33,246 nucleotides of DNA from Chromera velia (lineage: Eukaryota; Sar; Chromeraceae), in assembly GCA_018398765.1 (NCBI GenBank), contig JAHBMJ010000943.1, positions 5,001 to 38,246 of the forward strand. The letters run 5' to 3'. Positions 11,331 to 22,252 of this stretch are shown here, one piece after another (positions within the stretch are counted from its first letter, which is position 1; each line of letters opens with the position of its first letter). Made by a program: the position numbers and the translations under genes. The notes beneath the pieces were generated by a model, which worked only from the letters and a program-made list of their open reading frames with translations, was not told the origin of the DNA and made no database searches.

Positions 11331-11431
11331 CCTCCTTTCTGATTCAGAACAACTTTCAAAATAAAAAGTAATTAAAAAAAAATAATTTCTGAACAGGTGG
11401 AGCACTTTTTTTTCAAAAAATAATATAACTT

Positions 11432-11616
11432 CTAAATTTGATCTACAAACTGTAACACATCCCACACTCCCCCTTCCAATGCATACTCAACGCGAACATA
11501 GAGCTGCATTCCCAGAACAATCGATGCCTTCCTGAAGTTGCTGCCTCGACCGCCGCTGCGCTTGAGATACTCCTTAATAACGTTCTTGTAGGTGTCGCCC
11601 TGACTTTCTGCTACAC
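11432..11616 (-). CDS. Orphan terminal exon, unknown product
   Basis: On the minus strand a TTGCAG acceptor is followed by an open frame of about 61 codons ending in TAG. The peptide starts GVAESQGDTYKNVIKEYL, then has R-S-G-G-R-G, and ends VWDVLQFVDQI. Its composition looks like real protein, unlike the AT-rich DNA around it. I found no convincing upstream exon between 11617 and 13000. It may be a gene remnant, a captured exon, or the last exon of a gene whose other exons I missed. The function is not recognised. Confidence 0.4.
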
Positions 11617-14021
11617 CTGCAATAACAGTAAAGAAGTAAAGTTTCATGTTTTTTCTTACAATATCTGTGTGGTATCCTCAAGAGGCGTAGTAGAGACACT
11701 TCCGAGGAAGCGGTGAGGCGGTGAAGGAGCGACTGACTTTTTGGAAGGCCAAACAATGCAAAGCCATAGTTTATCCTACTTTGCTCTCGCCAACATCTTA
11801 ACGACTGATTGCTGAGATGATCGACAAAGCTAGGAATAGATAAGAATAGTCAATACGTCAGACTGATGCATATCTGATGCGTACAAGAAGAGAAGAGAAG
11901 TCTCTATGTATCAGTCAATATGTTTTCTTGTTGGCACACGTTGGAGTGGAATGTGAGTTCACTGCATTGCTGGCTATGCTCATATTAATAGATTAATATA
12001 TCATACTCGTGACAGACTCACCGCAACAGCCTAGGCAACAGCCAACCAAGGCAACCGATATACATTTCTTCGTACAGAATCTGATTTGGCACTGCATTGA
12101 CCCTGTGTTTTTATGTCAGAGCGATGGCGTGTTAACAACCTTCTTTATTTACAGGTGTCTGACTGACCGTCTGTCTACAGATGCCGGGCAGGTAAGAGAT
12201 GAACCAAACCAATAATGGCCTCTCTATGGTCCTCAATCGCCCTCTAAACGCTCCAAGGCCTAACAACAGCGTCTGGCTGCACTGCAAAGTCGTTTTGCAT
12301 TGCTACAGCCACCATCTTGAAACCAGGATGGAGGAAGAATGAAGGAAAGAAGCTAAGAATGAAAGAAGAACGAGTATTGTACGTTTGGAAAGTGCTTGTA
12401 AAGCAGTTAGAATGGAGTTAAGTATTGCATGAATCCATATGTTGTTTTAGTCACAGTTATTAATACGAGGTACACTCTTCTTGTATTGTGGATTTGCTAT
12501 GCCGCGCGCGCTCCGTCTGATTTTAGTTCAGGATTCACTGGAGCCGTGTGCCAGTGTTCACTAATCATTCAGACTGACGAATGACAACGAAGATGATAGT
12601 TAAAAAAATACAAAGTCGATCATTATGCATATATGCAAACTACAATTCAAATGTTTTTTCACTTACATCATTATGCATGTATGCAAACTACAATTCAAAA
12701 TTGTAAGGGCTCAGTATAGGATTGCCCGCCGCCAGTCCCGCCGCCGCATGATAGTAAGATATGCAGCAAGGGTGCGCTCCGTACATTGAATTAATTCTGA
12801 GTGAGATCTGCGTTTGAATATAACAACAGACTGAATGACACAAGAGAAGTTTCTTCTCTCTGTCAGTTCTCTCTCTATAAAACTATGAGACCAAGTAAAT
12901 CTATGTCTATTGTCTATTAGAGTTCAACCACCTTTCAAAAATGTTTCTAAAAAAAAAAAAAACGAACGACTGACTGTTTCTTTCTAGGTACTGGGTAGCA
13001 ACACTGACACTCCACTCGACGTCATGATCCATGAACAATAAAAATCTTTGGAACAAATTCATGAAAGTTAAGCTGCGTTTAGCTACTGTAACATTTGCAA
13101 AACTCTCATGGCTCTTGAATACTACTAATAACTACCAACATATAACGGGTTTAACCAAGTTTGGGCAAGATTTTTTCTTATAATTTTCAGACTGTTTCAG
13201 ACTGTCTTTGAGTGGAAATAGACTGTTTCTCTGTTTTTCTTTGCATAAAGTTAAAATTTCATATTGTTAGACATATTTTGGTTCAGACTTTGAAAGTGTA
13301 TCTACTTAATGTTACACAATCTGACTTAAATTATCTAAGTCTGTGAATTGACTATGATTTTAAGATTTATTTTTTACCGCACCGCAAAAATTAAGTATCA
13401 AAAAGTATTTTTACGCTACTAAAGTTCTTGACTTCCAACATCTTGCCACCAAAAAATTGACAAAAGTTTATGAACTAAAACTTTTTGTGCACATAATTAA
13501 CTTTTATAGATTTAGTCAGCTAAAAGTCAGTCATGGACCAATCAGAAGTCGCACAAGAAAAACAATAGAAATCAAGCTCGATTTGGTTCCATTTCTATTA
13601 TATTTCTATCCAAGTCACTTTTCACTTCTTTTTACATTACTTTCCTACCAGTTTTCTAAAATTTTAAACATTTGATGTGGAATAAGTTTGATTTTGAATG
13701 TATATTATAAATTAAACTCATATAAATTCAACTCTTATATTTTTTTTGCTTTTCTATAGAGATATATCTAACTTTTAATTTCTAGATTTTTTAATTTCTA
13801 TCACTTTTCTCTCAGTTTTTTACCACTTTTCTGTCACTTTTCTACCAATTTTTCTATCAGTTTTCTATAACATTTTGACATGTCAGTGTTTGCAGCTAGG
13901 GTGCTAATAGGTGCTAAAAAAACCTATGCAGTCGAACCTCAAATCCAATATACCTCAAATGTGGTCAAATGTGGCCTTCGACTTCAAACCAAACCAAATC
14001 ATATCAAATCGAACCTGGTCA
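11617..14021. other. AT-rich intergenic DNA
   Basis: No coding or RNA gene is recognised. The section 13000-13900 is strongly AT-rich, with degenerate repeats of TTTTCTATCA and TTTTCTGTCA types around 13790-13870. A short GC-rich patch (CCCGCCGCCAG) is at about 12726. Confidence 0.5.
12621..12699. repeat. Short direct repeat, two 31-bp copies
   Basis: CATTATGCATATATGCAAAC at 12621 recurs with one change at 12669. Both copies continue TACAATTCAAA. Confidence 0.8.
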
Positions 14022-14565
14022 CTAGTGCAGACCTGCAAACGTGTCCTCAAGCATTTTAAAAAGCTCGTCAGAACTTTGCACCTCTGCGCAGCTTTGCTCC
14101 ATCTGCGCGGGTGTGATGTTGTGTCTGGAGGTCTGCAAGCAAAAGAGAATTATCATGAATCGTTGTAACTACACGAAACGACCAACCATCCAACCAGTCG
14201 ATCCGTAAATCAACGGGCCGGCCATTCAGTCGATAAATATGTGTGCATCCAAAAAGAGATGTCTTCTTTGTTGTTTCATTGCGGCCGTCAACTTAGGCGC
14301 TGTCACTACCCTGCCGAAGAAAGATATCTTACAAGATTTCACCTGTGTGGGGAGCCTCTGGGAGATGCGTGGGGAAGTGGGTGGGTATAGAAAGATGGGT
14401 GGAAATTTAGAGAGAAAGACAACCGTTTTATTTCTGCTTTGACACCGGACTCTGTTTTGACACCGGCTCTGGTTATCTTGATGTGCTTGTCTATGTGCCT
14501 TCCTGTTTGCGGTGCCGCACGCGTTGAAGAATTTGCGTCAGAAATTTATACGTGCGTGTGCGTGC

Positions 14566-14600
<35 letters not shown>

Positions 14601-14619
14601 GGAGACACACACACACACA

Positions 14620-14697
<78 letters not shown>

Positions 14698-16578
14698 GAG
14701 TAAATGTGTGTGTGTGACAGAGAGAGACAGAGAAAACATGAAAGGCAAAGAGGCTAGGCAAAGAAGCTGACTGACAATCTCTGCGCACTTGCGCTCGATG
14801 TCTCCAGTCACCTCCACCTGCAGGTAGTGCCCCAGCATCGAAGCCATGGAGCTCCCGCAGAGGTACCCCAAGTGGAGTCTCTTGTTGATTCTGCCGGGCC
14901 GAATCAGCGCGGGGTCGAGCTTCTCCGGGTGGTTGCTCGTCATCACCAGAATACGACCGGGACTGCAACGCACACAGAGACACAAGGCATGATGCAGACA
15001 GGTACTTAAGTGAACAGGCCACAGAAGATAAAACCGACCAACACAGAAAGGAAACTCCTCTCGGATCCCCTAACCACGGCCAAATTGCGGGATGTGTAGC
15101 AACAAGGGCTGAAGGAAGGACGGTTGTGACGCTCCACAAAAATACGAAATGACAATCAAAAAAACATCCACTGGCAAACCGCACACATACACGTGCAAAC
15201 CGATGAAAGCTCATCCCTCCCGGTTAATTGTGGATGCGTGAGGAAAGAAATCACGAGATGCGAATAGACGGGTCAATCTCGAAATCATTTCACGCTCTTC
15301 TTGAGGAACTGCACTCCCAATAGTCGAGGCCATGCGTTTACTTTCATACAGAATTCTTTTTCATACAGAAAAAAATAAAAATAAAATAACTGCACTCCCA
15401 ATAGTCGAGGGAGGCCAAAACAATCAGTCAGTGTCCTATCACAATATTCGTACAAGAATGTCCAGAATGCATGAGTCTGACAATCAGCAGTTCCTTGTGT
15501 GTTGCTCTTTCTTATGCTCGAAACAGCTCACTTTCTCTTTTTCTCTGTTGCTCTCTTTCTACGCCACGCTCCAGAGACGAGTGCATTGAGTGAGTGAGTG
15601 AGTGAGTGAGTGAGTGAGTGAGTGAGTGAGTGATAGAGACTGACGCGTCGATGACTCCATCGAGGACGTTGAGAAGTCCGGAGAGGTTCAGTTTGTCGGG
15701 TTCGGGTTCCTCCAGAAGAGCCAACAAGGGGGTCTTTCCCTTCTCAGCTACACCCCCACCTTCTCCCTGCTGCTTCTCCTGCAGCTGCTGCAGCAATTGT
15801 TGCTTCAATTCCTCAGCCTCTTGCTCGGCCTGTCTTGCGGCCTCTTCTCTGAGCTCCACCTCCTTCTCCTTGTCTTTGTCCTCGGGGGGCACTTTCACGT
15901 TGACGTTCAGACCCAATTCCCCCATGGCCTTGTTCATGTCCTCCGACAGACTTTTCTGAACACCCCCAGAGACCTGTCTGCAAAAAAAAAAGCAAAGAAC
16001 ACTCATGAACGCACGACCACATTACAGTCAATTATTGGCGATGCAACAATCGTCATTTTTTCTGTATCGCCACACAATCGAAGGCCAAACAAGTACGAAA
16101 GAAAGTAAGAGGGCTGAGTAAAGATTCTTTGGGATGTCGACCGGCCACAGAATATCCCCCGTATGACTTTTTAGCAGATGGCAGCAATGAGATGTGCAAT
16201 GTCTTTTTCTACTCTTTCTGTTCTACGTCAACTCAGCTAGAGCAGGATGGAGACAAACTGACCTGTCCTCCTTCTCGTGTCCTCCCGAGGTCAGAGAGAT
16301 GTTCCTCATCACCCGGTTACTCAGAAGTCTTTCCTCGAGTTCCCCTTTCTCCTCCTCCTTACCTGCAGCCGACTCTTCAGGCCCCGTCAGCTTGGGACGT
16401 CGGGGGGCAGCAGAGGCCGCTGCCTGTCCGTAGCGTTCCTTCGCACCTCTGCAGAGCATCATGGTTAAGCAAGAGAGTTGTCAAGCAGCAGTTCCCTGCA
16501 TGATTTGCTTACCAACAAGCATCTACAGGTAGGGGAATGCATGCACCACGGAGAGAGAGAGGAGGAGAGGGGGAGAGA

Positions 16579-16609
<31 letters not shown>

Positions 16610-19600
16610 GCGCAGGTAGGCGGCAGGCGGACAGATGCACTCCGAGAGACACAGATGCGTGAGAGGAAAAAAGAGACAGGCAGACCGACACACAGAGGGG
16701 GAAAAAAGGCTGGCAGACCATTTCACTAGACTTTCCAACTCAAAAGAGAAGTGGGGACAGAAACGGGCTCTTGTCACGGTCATGATAGATTCCAAAGCTA
16801 AATGACGATCGAATCAAATTATTTCAAGGACTTCTGTAGACTGACGATCAGACAACAAGGCTGACTCACGCGCGTGCATAGACAACATCCGAAGCGCAGT
16901 CGACGTCTTCCATGACGAAGATGATGTCCTTGAAGTTCATTTTGATCGGCTCCTCCTGCAGATCATCGCAGAAGAAAGGACGGAGATTCAATGAAAGGGA
17001 GTGGAAAGCACACGCCTGCTACAATTTAGGGCCTTGGTGTTTGGTCTGGGGCGCTGCCTACTTCAAAAGAGCCCCTGAAATAGGATGTTCTTTCAATGTG
17101 CACGGATTGTGCAACATCGAGTGACGAGATAGTGCGTGACCCACCTCATTGTCCACCGCAAAGACGAGATCGAACATGATGTCCATCAGTTCCTGGTTGG
17201 TCTTGATCTTCTCAAGAGGAACTGCCACCACGTGCCGCTTGGTGTAGTGGGCGAGGCACTTGATCAAGGACGTCTTTCCGGTTCCTGCATCACGGAATGG
17301 AAAGAATTTAAGAAGAGAGGAAAGCCATCAAGGCAAATGAGCACCAAAGGACAAGCAGCGGACTCTGCATCGTACACATTGGGTAACTCTCAGAGAAGGA
17401 CTGAAAAGAAAAGAAGGAGACAGCGAGAACCTCTACCCTGAGAGCAAACTATTGTACAAAACACTTCAGATTTTGCCATGCTTCTCCTGATTCAGACCCT
17501 GGCTCCACTCCATCGGCCCTCCTCAGATCCAGAAGAGACCATTCAGGCAGACTCACCAGGAGGACCATCCAGAAGGAGACCGAGCTTGTCAGGGAATCCT
17601 GCAGGCATGCATGAGGACATGAGGACAATCAATCATTTGCAGTCACAGTCACTCAGCTAAGTTCAATACAGAATGGAGACTGCTCGGAAGGGAAACAAAA
17701 TCTACATTCAAAAACCCGACCGCCCGCAGACACTTTACGCAAGTTTCAAAAAAACGAGTGCCTTTGTGAGAAACTACAAAATCAGAAAAGAACATGCCCA
17801 CACAAAACCTCCAGTTGACTTTGATTCTCCTCTGTGTGAGTCACTCACAGGCCCAATGCCAACGGACCTTCAATTGCAAATTTCCCCTTCTTCTGAGTGA
17901 AGTCGTCAATGAGAGAGAGGAGGGGTTCCTTCTCCGGAAAGAAGAGAGACCCGAATGTTTTGGCATCAGACAGCACGTACCTGCACGAAAATCATCGGTT
18001 GTTCAGATTTCTCTGGGAGCTTATGTGGGACATTCTAACTTTCAACATTCAGCAAGCGCGAGTCATAAGAGAGAGGTAAACTTAGGAGGGAAACGGCAAA
18101 ACGGAGGGGCACTGGCACAAAGCGAGGAAACCCATGAGAAAGCACGGAGGCGGAAAAACCGAGATGACAACCACACGCCGAGACAGGACATGCAGAGGCA
18201 CACCTCTTGTAGGGCCTCGCTTGGATCTTCCCCGCTTCCTCATCGTCTTTGTCGGCGGCAATCTTCTTCTTCTGGACCAGCATCTGGTAGAGGTACCTGA
18301 GCGGGAACGTGGAGGCAGGGAGGGAAGGAGTTTTTCGGAGGACTTCAATTTGGATCTTTGGGCAACCTCCCACGACCAGCAGCACGCCANNNNNNNCCCC
18401 CCAAAACACACGCACGCACGCACGCACGCACGCACGCACACACGTTTCCCCCCCCTTGACCTGCTTGTGTCCACTTCCGAAGCCTTCAGTTCCTTGTACC
18501 ACGAGAAGGCCTCCTCAATGAAAGCGTCCACGTTGGCCTTTGCACTGCTTCCAGAAGCCTTCAACTCATAAACTTTCGTCTTCACCTGCATATCGGAAGG
18601 ATAGCAAGGAGAGTGAAGAAATTCGCGCAGATCTAGACACAGATTAGATGAAAGAAATTTCAATTGCTCACATGGACAAAACCAATCGCGGTCTTCATGG
18701 TGAATCGATAAGATGGAATGCAGACCGGGATGAACGGCTGTGAGTCAGAAGAAAAATACGAAGACTGAAAGAAAGAAAGAAAGCCACATTCAATAAAGTG
18801 CTAATGAATGCCCAAACGGGGTGTTGTCGAGGCAGCTTGATTGTTGGGTCAGAAACAGTTCTTCCTTCATCAAACTGGATTCACGTACCGTCTGCACGTT
18901 GTTGCCTCCTCCCTCTTCCTGCGAGTCCATATACTGCTTGAACCATATGTGCCTCTTCTTGTCAATCAGAACCCAAGTGTCCTCTGCAGGAAGTCGGTTG
19001 ACCACATAAGCTGCCAGCTGCTTGGCAGAACCACTGAAGCGGGAGTCTCCCCAATTGTCTGTCTCCTGTGCCATGCTCTTCATCTGCACCAGACTGCACT
19101 CTGCAGAGGTAAAGTTGGGCTTCAGCGTCTCCTGGATGTACAGTCTGATGGCCTTCTGCAAAATGTTGTTGCGGTCGGCTCCCGTCTCGTCGTCGTTGTT
19201 CCCCCCCCCCCAGTACCATCTGTATCTCCCTCTGCAGGGGGGGCATGCATGTAGGGAACACTTCTGTGTGGGGTTTTAGATCGGCCGATTTCTTCCATGA
19301 ACATCATCCGGATCTATTGACCGAATACAACACGCACAGAAATCCTCCCGCTGCTTCCCTAGTCGCTGAAGCACCCACGCATTCCTTCACAGAGAGAAGA
19401 GAAAGAAACTTTGAGAAAGAATGAAAGGGTTCAGCTGACACACCGACCCTGTCTGATATGAGATCGTCCTCACGTAACTGTTCCCCAAAGGCTTGAAGTA
19501 CTTCTTCAGGAACGCAAAAATTGCTTCAGATTGGTTTCCTCTGAACACAACCTGCAGGCAGGAACGCAAGAATTGCTTCAGATTGGTTTCCTCTGAACAC

Positions 19601-20402
19601 AACCTGCAGGCAGGAACAAGTGCGTCAAGTACGAATGAAATAAGCACAAACGCATACGGACCCACATAGTTCTTCATGGGCACTTTTGACACCTACGTAT
19701 CTTTAGATTTTCGGACGTGTACCAGCACGAGCAGGCTGTCAGTTGCATACGAATCCGCGCTGAGTGCATCAGATTGAGCGTGGAATGCCATGCCATGCCG
19801 GCAGTTTCCTCAGTACCCCAAGATCCAGGGCTATGTCTGGCGCTTTGGCCGTCTCAGAGGCACAAGGGAAATATTGAAGGCCGTCATTGGTTGGTTATGA
19901 GAGAATCGGAGCGTACAACTCGCAATCCCGATCTCCCTTCCTCCCGACCGACCGACCTGAATGATCAACGGGATCAGCATGCAGATCATTACCTGCATCC
20001 ACAAATGTACTCACACAAGAAGGAAGAAGGATGAAAAAAGTGATCAAGCAAGCAAGCGAACGGCCCCTCAGTGGCATGACCCTGTCTTCAGAAGCAGTGC
20101 AAGGTCTGGATCAGAGGAAGCGGGCGACACCCGACTGACAAAAAGAACACATTTCCATCAACACAGAACGTTCCATACAGAAAGACAACCATCCACATGC
20201 CCAATCAATGGGGCGGGAAGATGGACGCAGAGGCACTTGGCAATGCATGCGTACTCGTATGCTATTCCCATCTCTTGTTGATGCCCGACGTACGCACATC
20301 AAAGATGATATTGCCGGTCCGAAACGCGTTGAGCATTCCGACATTCAGGCTGTGGTCGATGTTCGACATCAGATTCTCGTTGAATATCGAGTTGCCGCTC
20401 AT
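14022..20402 (-). CDS. BCS1-like mitochondrial AAA ATPase, copy B (intact, 15 exons)
   Basis: Exons in transcription order: 20298-20402, 19957-19992, 19666-19692, 19448-19551, 18889-19231, 18461-18585, 18204-18296, 17868-17980, 17557-17598, 17145-17284, 16870-16955, 16263-16448, 15645-15977, 14776-14962, 14022-14102. All junctions are GT-AG and in phase; the total is 2001 nt, 666 codons plus TAG. Exon 2 encodes a hydrophobic VMICMLIPLIIQ, matching the single N-terminal membrane anchor of BCS1. A BCS1 N-terminal region follows, then Walker A (GPPGTGKTS), Walker B (FVMEDVD), sensor 1 (ILVMTSNHPEK) and RPGRINK. Known BCS1 moves folded Rieske protein across the mitochondrial inner membrane. This protein is longer than the usual 420 or so residues, mainly through an insertion between Walker B and the L-S-G-L-L-N helix. 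The small exons 2 and 3 are the least certain part. Confidence 0.88.
14550..14720. repeat. Composite (GT)n/(GA)n/(CA)n/(GA)n microsatellite in copy B intron 14
   Basis: Successive blocks of GT, GA, CA and GA dinucleotides lie between exons 14 and 15. On the sense strand the main block reads (CT)n then (GT)n. Confidence 0.95.
15589..15632. repeat. (GAGT)n microsatellite beside the exon 13 donor of copy B
   Basis: About eleven GAGT units start some 12 bases inside the intron. On the sense strand this is (CACT)n following GTCAGTCTCTAT. Confidence 0.95.
15645..16448 (-). other. Large insertion within the AAA core of copy B (exons 12-13)
   Basis: Canonical BCS1 has only a short stretch between Walker B and the LSGLLNALDG helix. 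Here about 150 residues intervene. They include a Lys/Glu-rich section in exon 12 and, in exon 13, a Glu/Gln-rich heptad-like segment (EEAARQAEQEAEELKQQLLQ) likely to form a coiled coil. Copy A has a shorter, diverged version with a Gln run (EQQQQ). Confidence 0.75.
16581..16610. repeat. Run of 30 G in copy B intron 11
   Basis: Thirty consecutive G follow a GA-rich stretch. The sense strand of the gene has C30. The length may be inexact because sequencing slips on such runs. Confidence 0.9.
18390..18395. other. Assembly gap (six N) in copy B intron 6
   Basis: Six N flanked by a C run and then an ACGC microsatellite at 18411-18441. The true gap size is unknown. It lies between exons 6 and 7, so the coding model is unaffected. 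Confidence 0.95.
18411..18441. repeat. (ACGC)n microsatellite
   Basis: About seven ACGC units next to the assembly gap, 20 bases from the exon 6 donor of copy B. Confidence 0.95.
19508..19611 (-). repeat. 52-bp tandem duplication spanning an acceptor and exon 4 sequence of copy B
   Basis: 19508-19559 and 19560-19611 are near-identical (one visible difference). The unit holds a CTGCAG acceptor plus the first part of exon 4 (VVFRGNQSEAI). Two identical acceptors therefore lie 52 bp apart on the sense strand. Only the inner one keeps the frame, because 52 is not a multiple of three. Confidence 0.85.
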
Positions 20403-20996
20403 GGTGACGAAGGAAGGACGACTGGTTGGGTTTGTGGGTCGCTCTTTCCTTGTAGTGTAGAAGAGAAGAGATACCGACAGATCACTCAAGACAGCGGTAT
20501 TCGGGTATCGGCTCCTTTTGAGTAATCGTCGACCTATCTTTTGCTTGGCACGTATGGAACCTCAGTGAACTGGAACACCAGGCTAGTCGCACACCGGTCA
20601 GACAAAGAGAGAGAAAGGTCAGACAATCGATCAACGATCAAACACGCACGACTCGCGCCATGCCTGCATGCCTGCATGCCTCGCGGTTGCATGGCTGCGC
20701 ATATGCTGCGCATGCATGGCCGGCCGATTTTGACCGCGCATGCACTGCACTTTGGCGAGCTCTGCGAATGTGCAGCCCGCGCGCCGCCCCCCGCCCCCCG
20801 CCGCCCGCCACCCGCCGCCCATTCATGCACCACCCGCCATCCACCGCCTGCCACCCACCGCCCACCATCCTGGCATTCAACACCAACGAATCAATCTAAA
20901 TCAACCAATTAATTTAGATGTAAAGGGATCCCCTTATTATACAGCGTGTCATTGCGGCAGACAGAGTACACACACCATAACTATGCATATTTACTT
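20403..20996. other. Upstream region of copy B, with a GC-rich tract
   Basis: This should hold the 5' UTR and promoter of copy B. No TATA box or other element is clear. A C-rich tract with repeated CCGCC and CCACC lies at about 20775-20870. The section 20640-20720 has repeated GCATGC and GCGCAT palindromes. Confidence 0.4.
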
Positions 20997-21857
20997 CGCA
21001 TCCTGGCAGTAACCTATGTGATAAAGGACCCTATTTCGCCTATGTAAGGGGCTCTCAGAGGGTAAAAAAATTAAAAACACTTTGTATAGCAAAATTAAGC
21101 CTATATATAGTATAGTTATGACTTTTTTAACATTTTTAAAGGTTTTTTACATGTTTTAGCTTGTTTAGAAATTTATATATTTACCTTAAAAAAGCTTTAA
21201 AAAAGTCTGCCCCAACTATGATACGCATCACAGAGGTGATAATCATCATCAAATAAAAATGTAGGCTAGCTAGGGGTATTTCCATGAAAACACTAGCATC
21301 TATCAAACATTTGGCGCACAGAATTGTATGCTTAGATCTAGTGAGCCTTCGGAATTGCATGCTGAGCCCCCGCACTGACGCTGAGGCCCCACCGCCGCCC
21401 GCCACCCCACCCAGCACCCCCACTCACTCCCTCAAATCTCTTTCTCTACCATACAGTGCCCCGTTAAGCACATTGCCTGTTGTTAATAACCCTACAATGC
21501 TAAAAGACACAAACTGTGCATTGTTTTTGTTGTCTGCATCGTTGTTTTCTATCTATTGATCTTGAGCATTGCCAGTCTCAGGCACTGGCAATCCAAGGAA
21601 CTCCCCCTGCGCTCCAAGGGACCTGCCCCCATCTATATGTTGCATCTATAGTTAGGAAGCCTTTTTAAAGCTTTTTTAAGGCAAATATACAAACTTCTAA
21701 ACAAGCTAGAATGTATAAAAAACCTTTAAAAGTGTTAGAAAAGATATAACCATACTATATATAGGCTTAATTTTACTGTACAAAGTGTTTTTTATTTTTT
21801 TACTATCTGAGAGCCCCAAATAGGGTCCATTATCGCATAGGTCACTGCCGGGATGCG
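20997..21857. mobile_element. 861-bp foldback element with about 205-bp inverted arms
   Basis: The left arm (20997 to about 21207) starts CGCATCCTGGCAGTAACCTA. The right arm (about 21655 to 21857) read in reverse starts CGCATCCCGGCAGTGACCTA. The arms stay alignable throughout, sharing AATTAAGCCTATATATAGTA and CTTAAAAAAGCTTTAAAAA. The centre of about 450 bp has no transposase-like frame and a C-rich patch near 21390-21420. It fits a non-autonomous foldback transposon or a large MITE. A target duplication is not clear. Confidence 0.8.
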
Positions 21858-22252
21858 TTAATTAATTGAAAACAAACATGATCTTACTTTTCTATTAGTC
21901 TATGTATGAGTTTTCATTAGTTTTCTATCATATTTCACTCTTTATTTAAATTACTCTTTATATTAAGTGATAAGTGATTTAGTGGTACCCGAGAGCACTG
22001 TCGCGTCGTATACAGATCGCCCCCGCAAACGGCATACGGATATTGCAAAGTATTATAAAAGTCTTATATCAAATAGATATCTAATTACTTCATCATGGTG
22101 CCAGTGAATTTATTATAGACAAAGCTATGAAGACTCACAAATATTCTTATTATATTGAGAAAAGTAGTTATAGAACTGATTCATTCATTCATAAGCTTGC
22201 AGCTAGTTTTATCCTGCATGCATGCGAAAGAAGCCGGCGGCATATTCACTTT

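Larger units (their letters stand above)
9417..11335 (+). mobile_element. Complete non-autonomous LTR retrotransposon with CCTCC target duplication
   Basis: Two direct repeats (9422-9708 and 11033-11330) begin TGTTGT and end AACA, the usual TG...CA form. CCTCC lies immediately outside both ends, the 5-bp duplication expected from integrase. A primer site follows the left repeat and a polypurine tract precedes the right one. The internal region is only 1324 bp and has no protease, integrase or reverse transcriptase motif, so the element must be mobilised in trans. It carries an ORF of unknown function. Small differences between the LTRs, including an 11-bp duplication near the end of the right one, show that it is not brand new. 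Confidence 0.9.
8610..11400. mobile_element. Element with about 22-bp terminal inverted repeats, host of a nested LTR element
   Basis: The left end at 8610-8631 starts CCACCTGTTCAGAAATTATT. The right end at 11379-11400 is its inverted complement, ending AATTTCTGAACAGGTGG. Removing the LTR retrotransposon at 9422-11330 and one target copy leaves about 880 bp. That size with terminal inverted repeats suits a non-autonomous DNA transposon. No transposase frame is seen, and no matching target duplication is obvious in the flanks, so the family is open. Confidence 0.55.

Noticed and set aside
14491-14770. Frames of repeated H-T, R-E and C-V
   Set aside because: They are dinucleotide microsatellite translations in intron 14 of copy B.
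16478-16795. Open frames with poly-Gly or poly-Pro
   Set aside because: They come from the G30 run and the GA-rich intron sequence around it.
20534-20912. Several GC-rich overlapping frames upstream of copy B
   Set aside because: They are open on both strands because of the C-rich tract, and show no motif or splice pattern.
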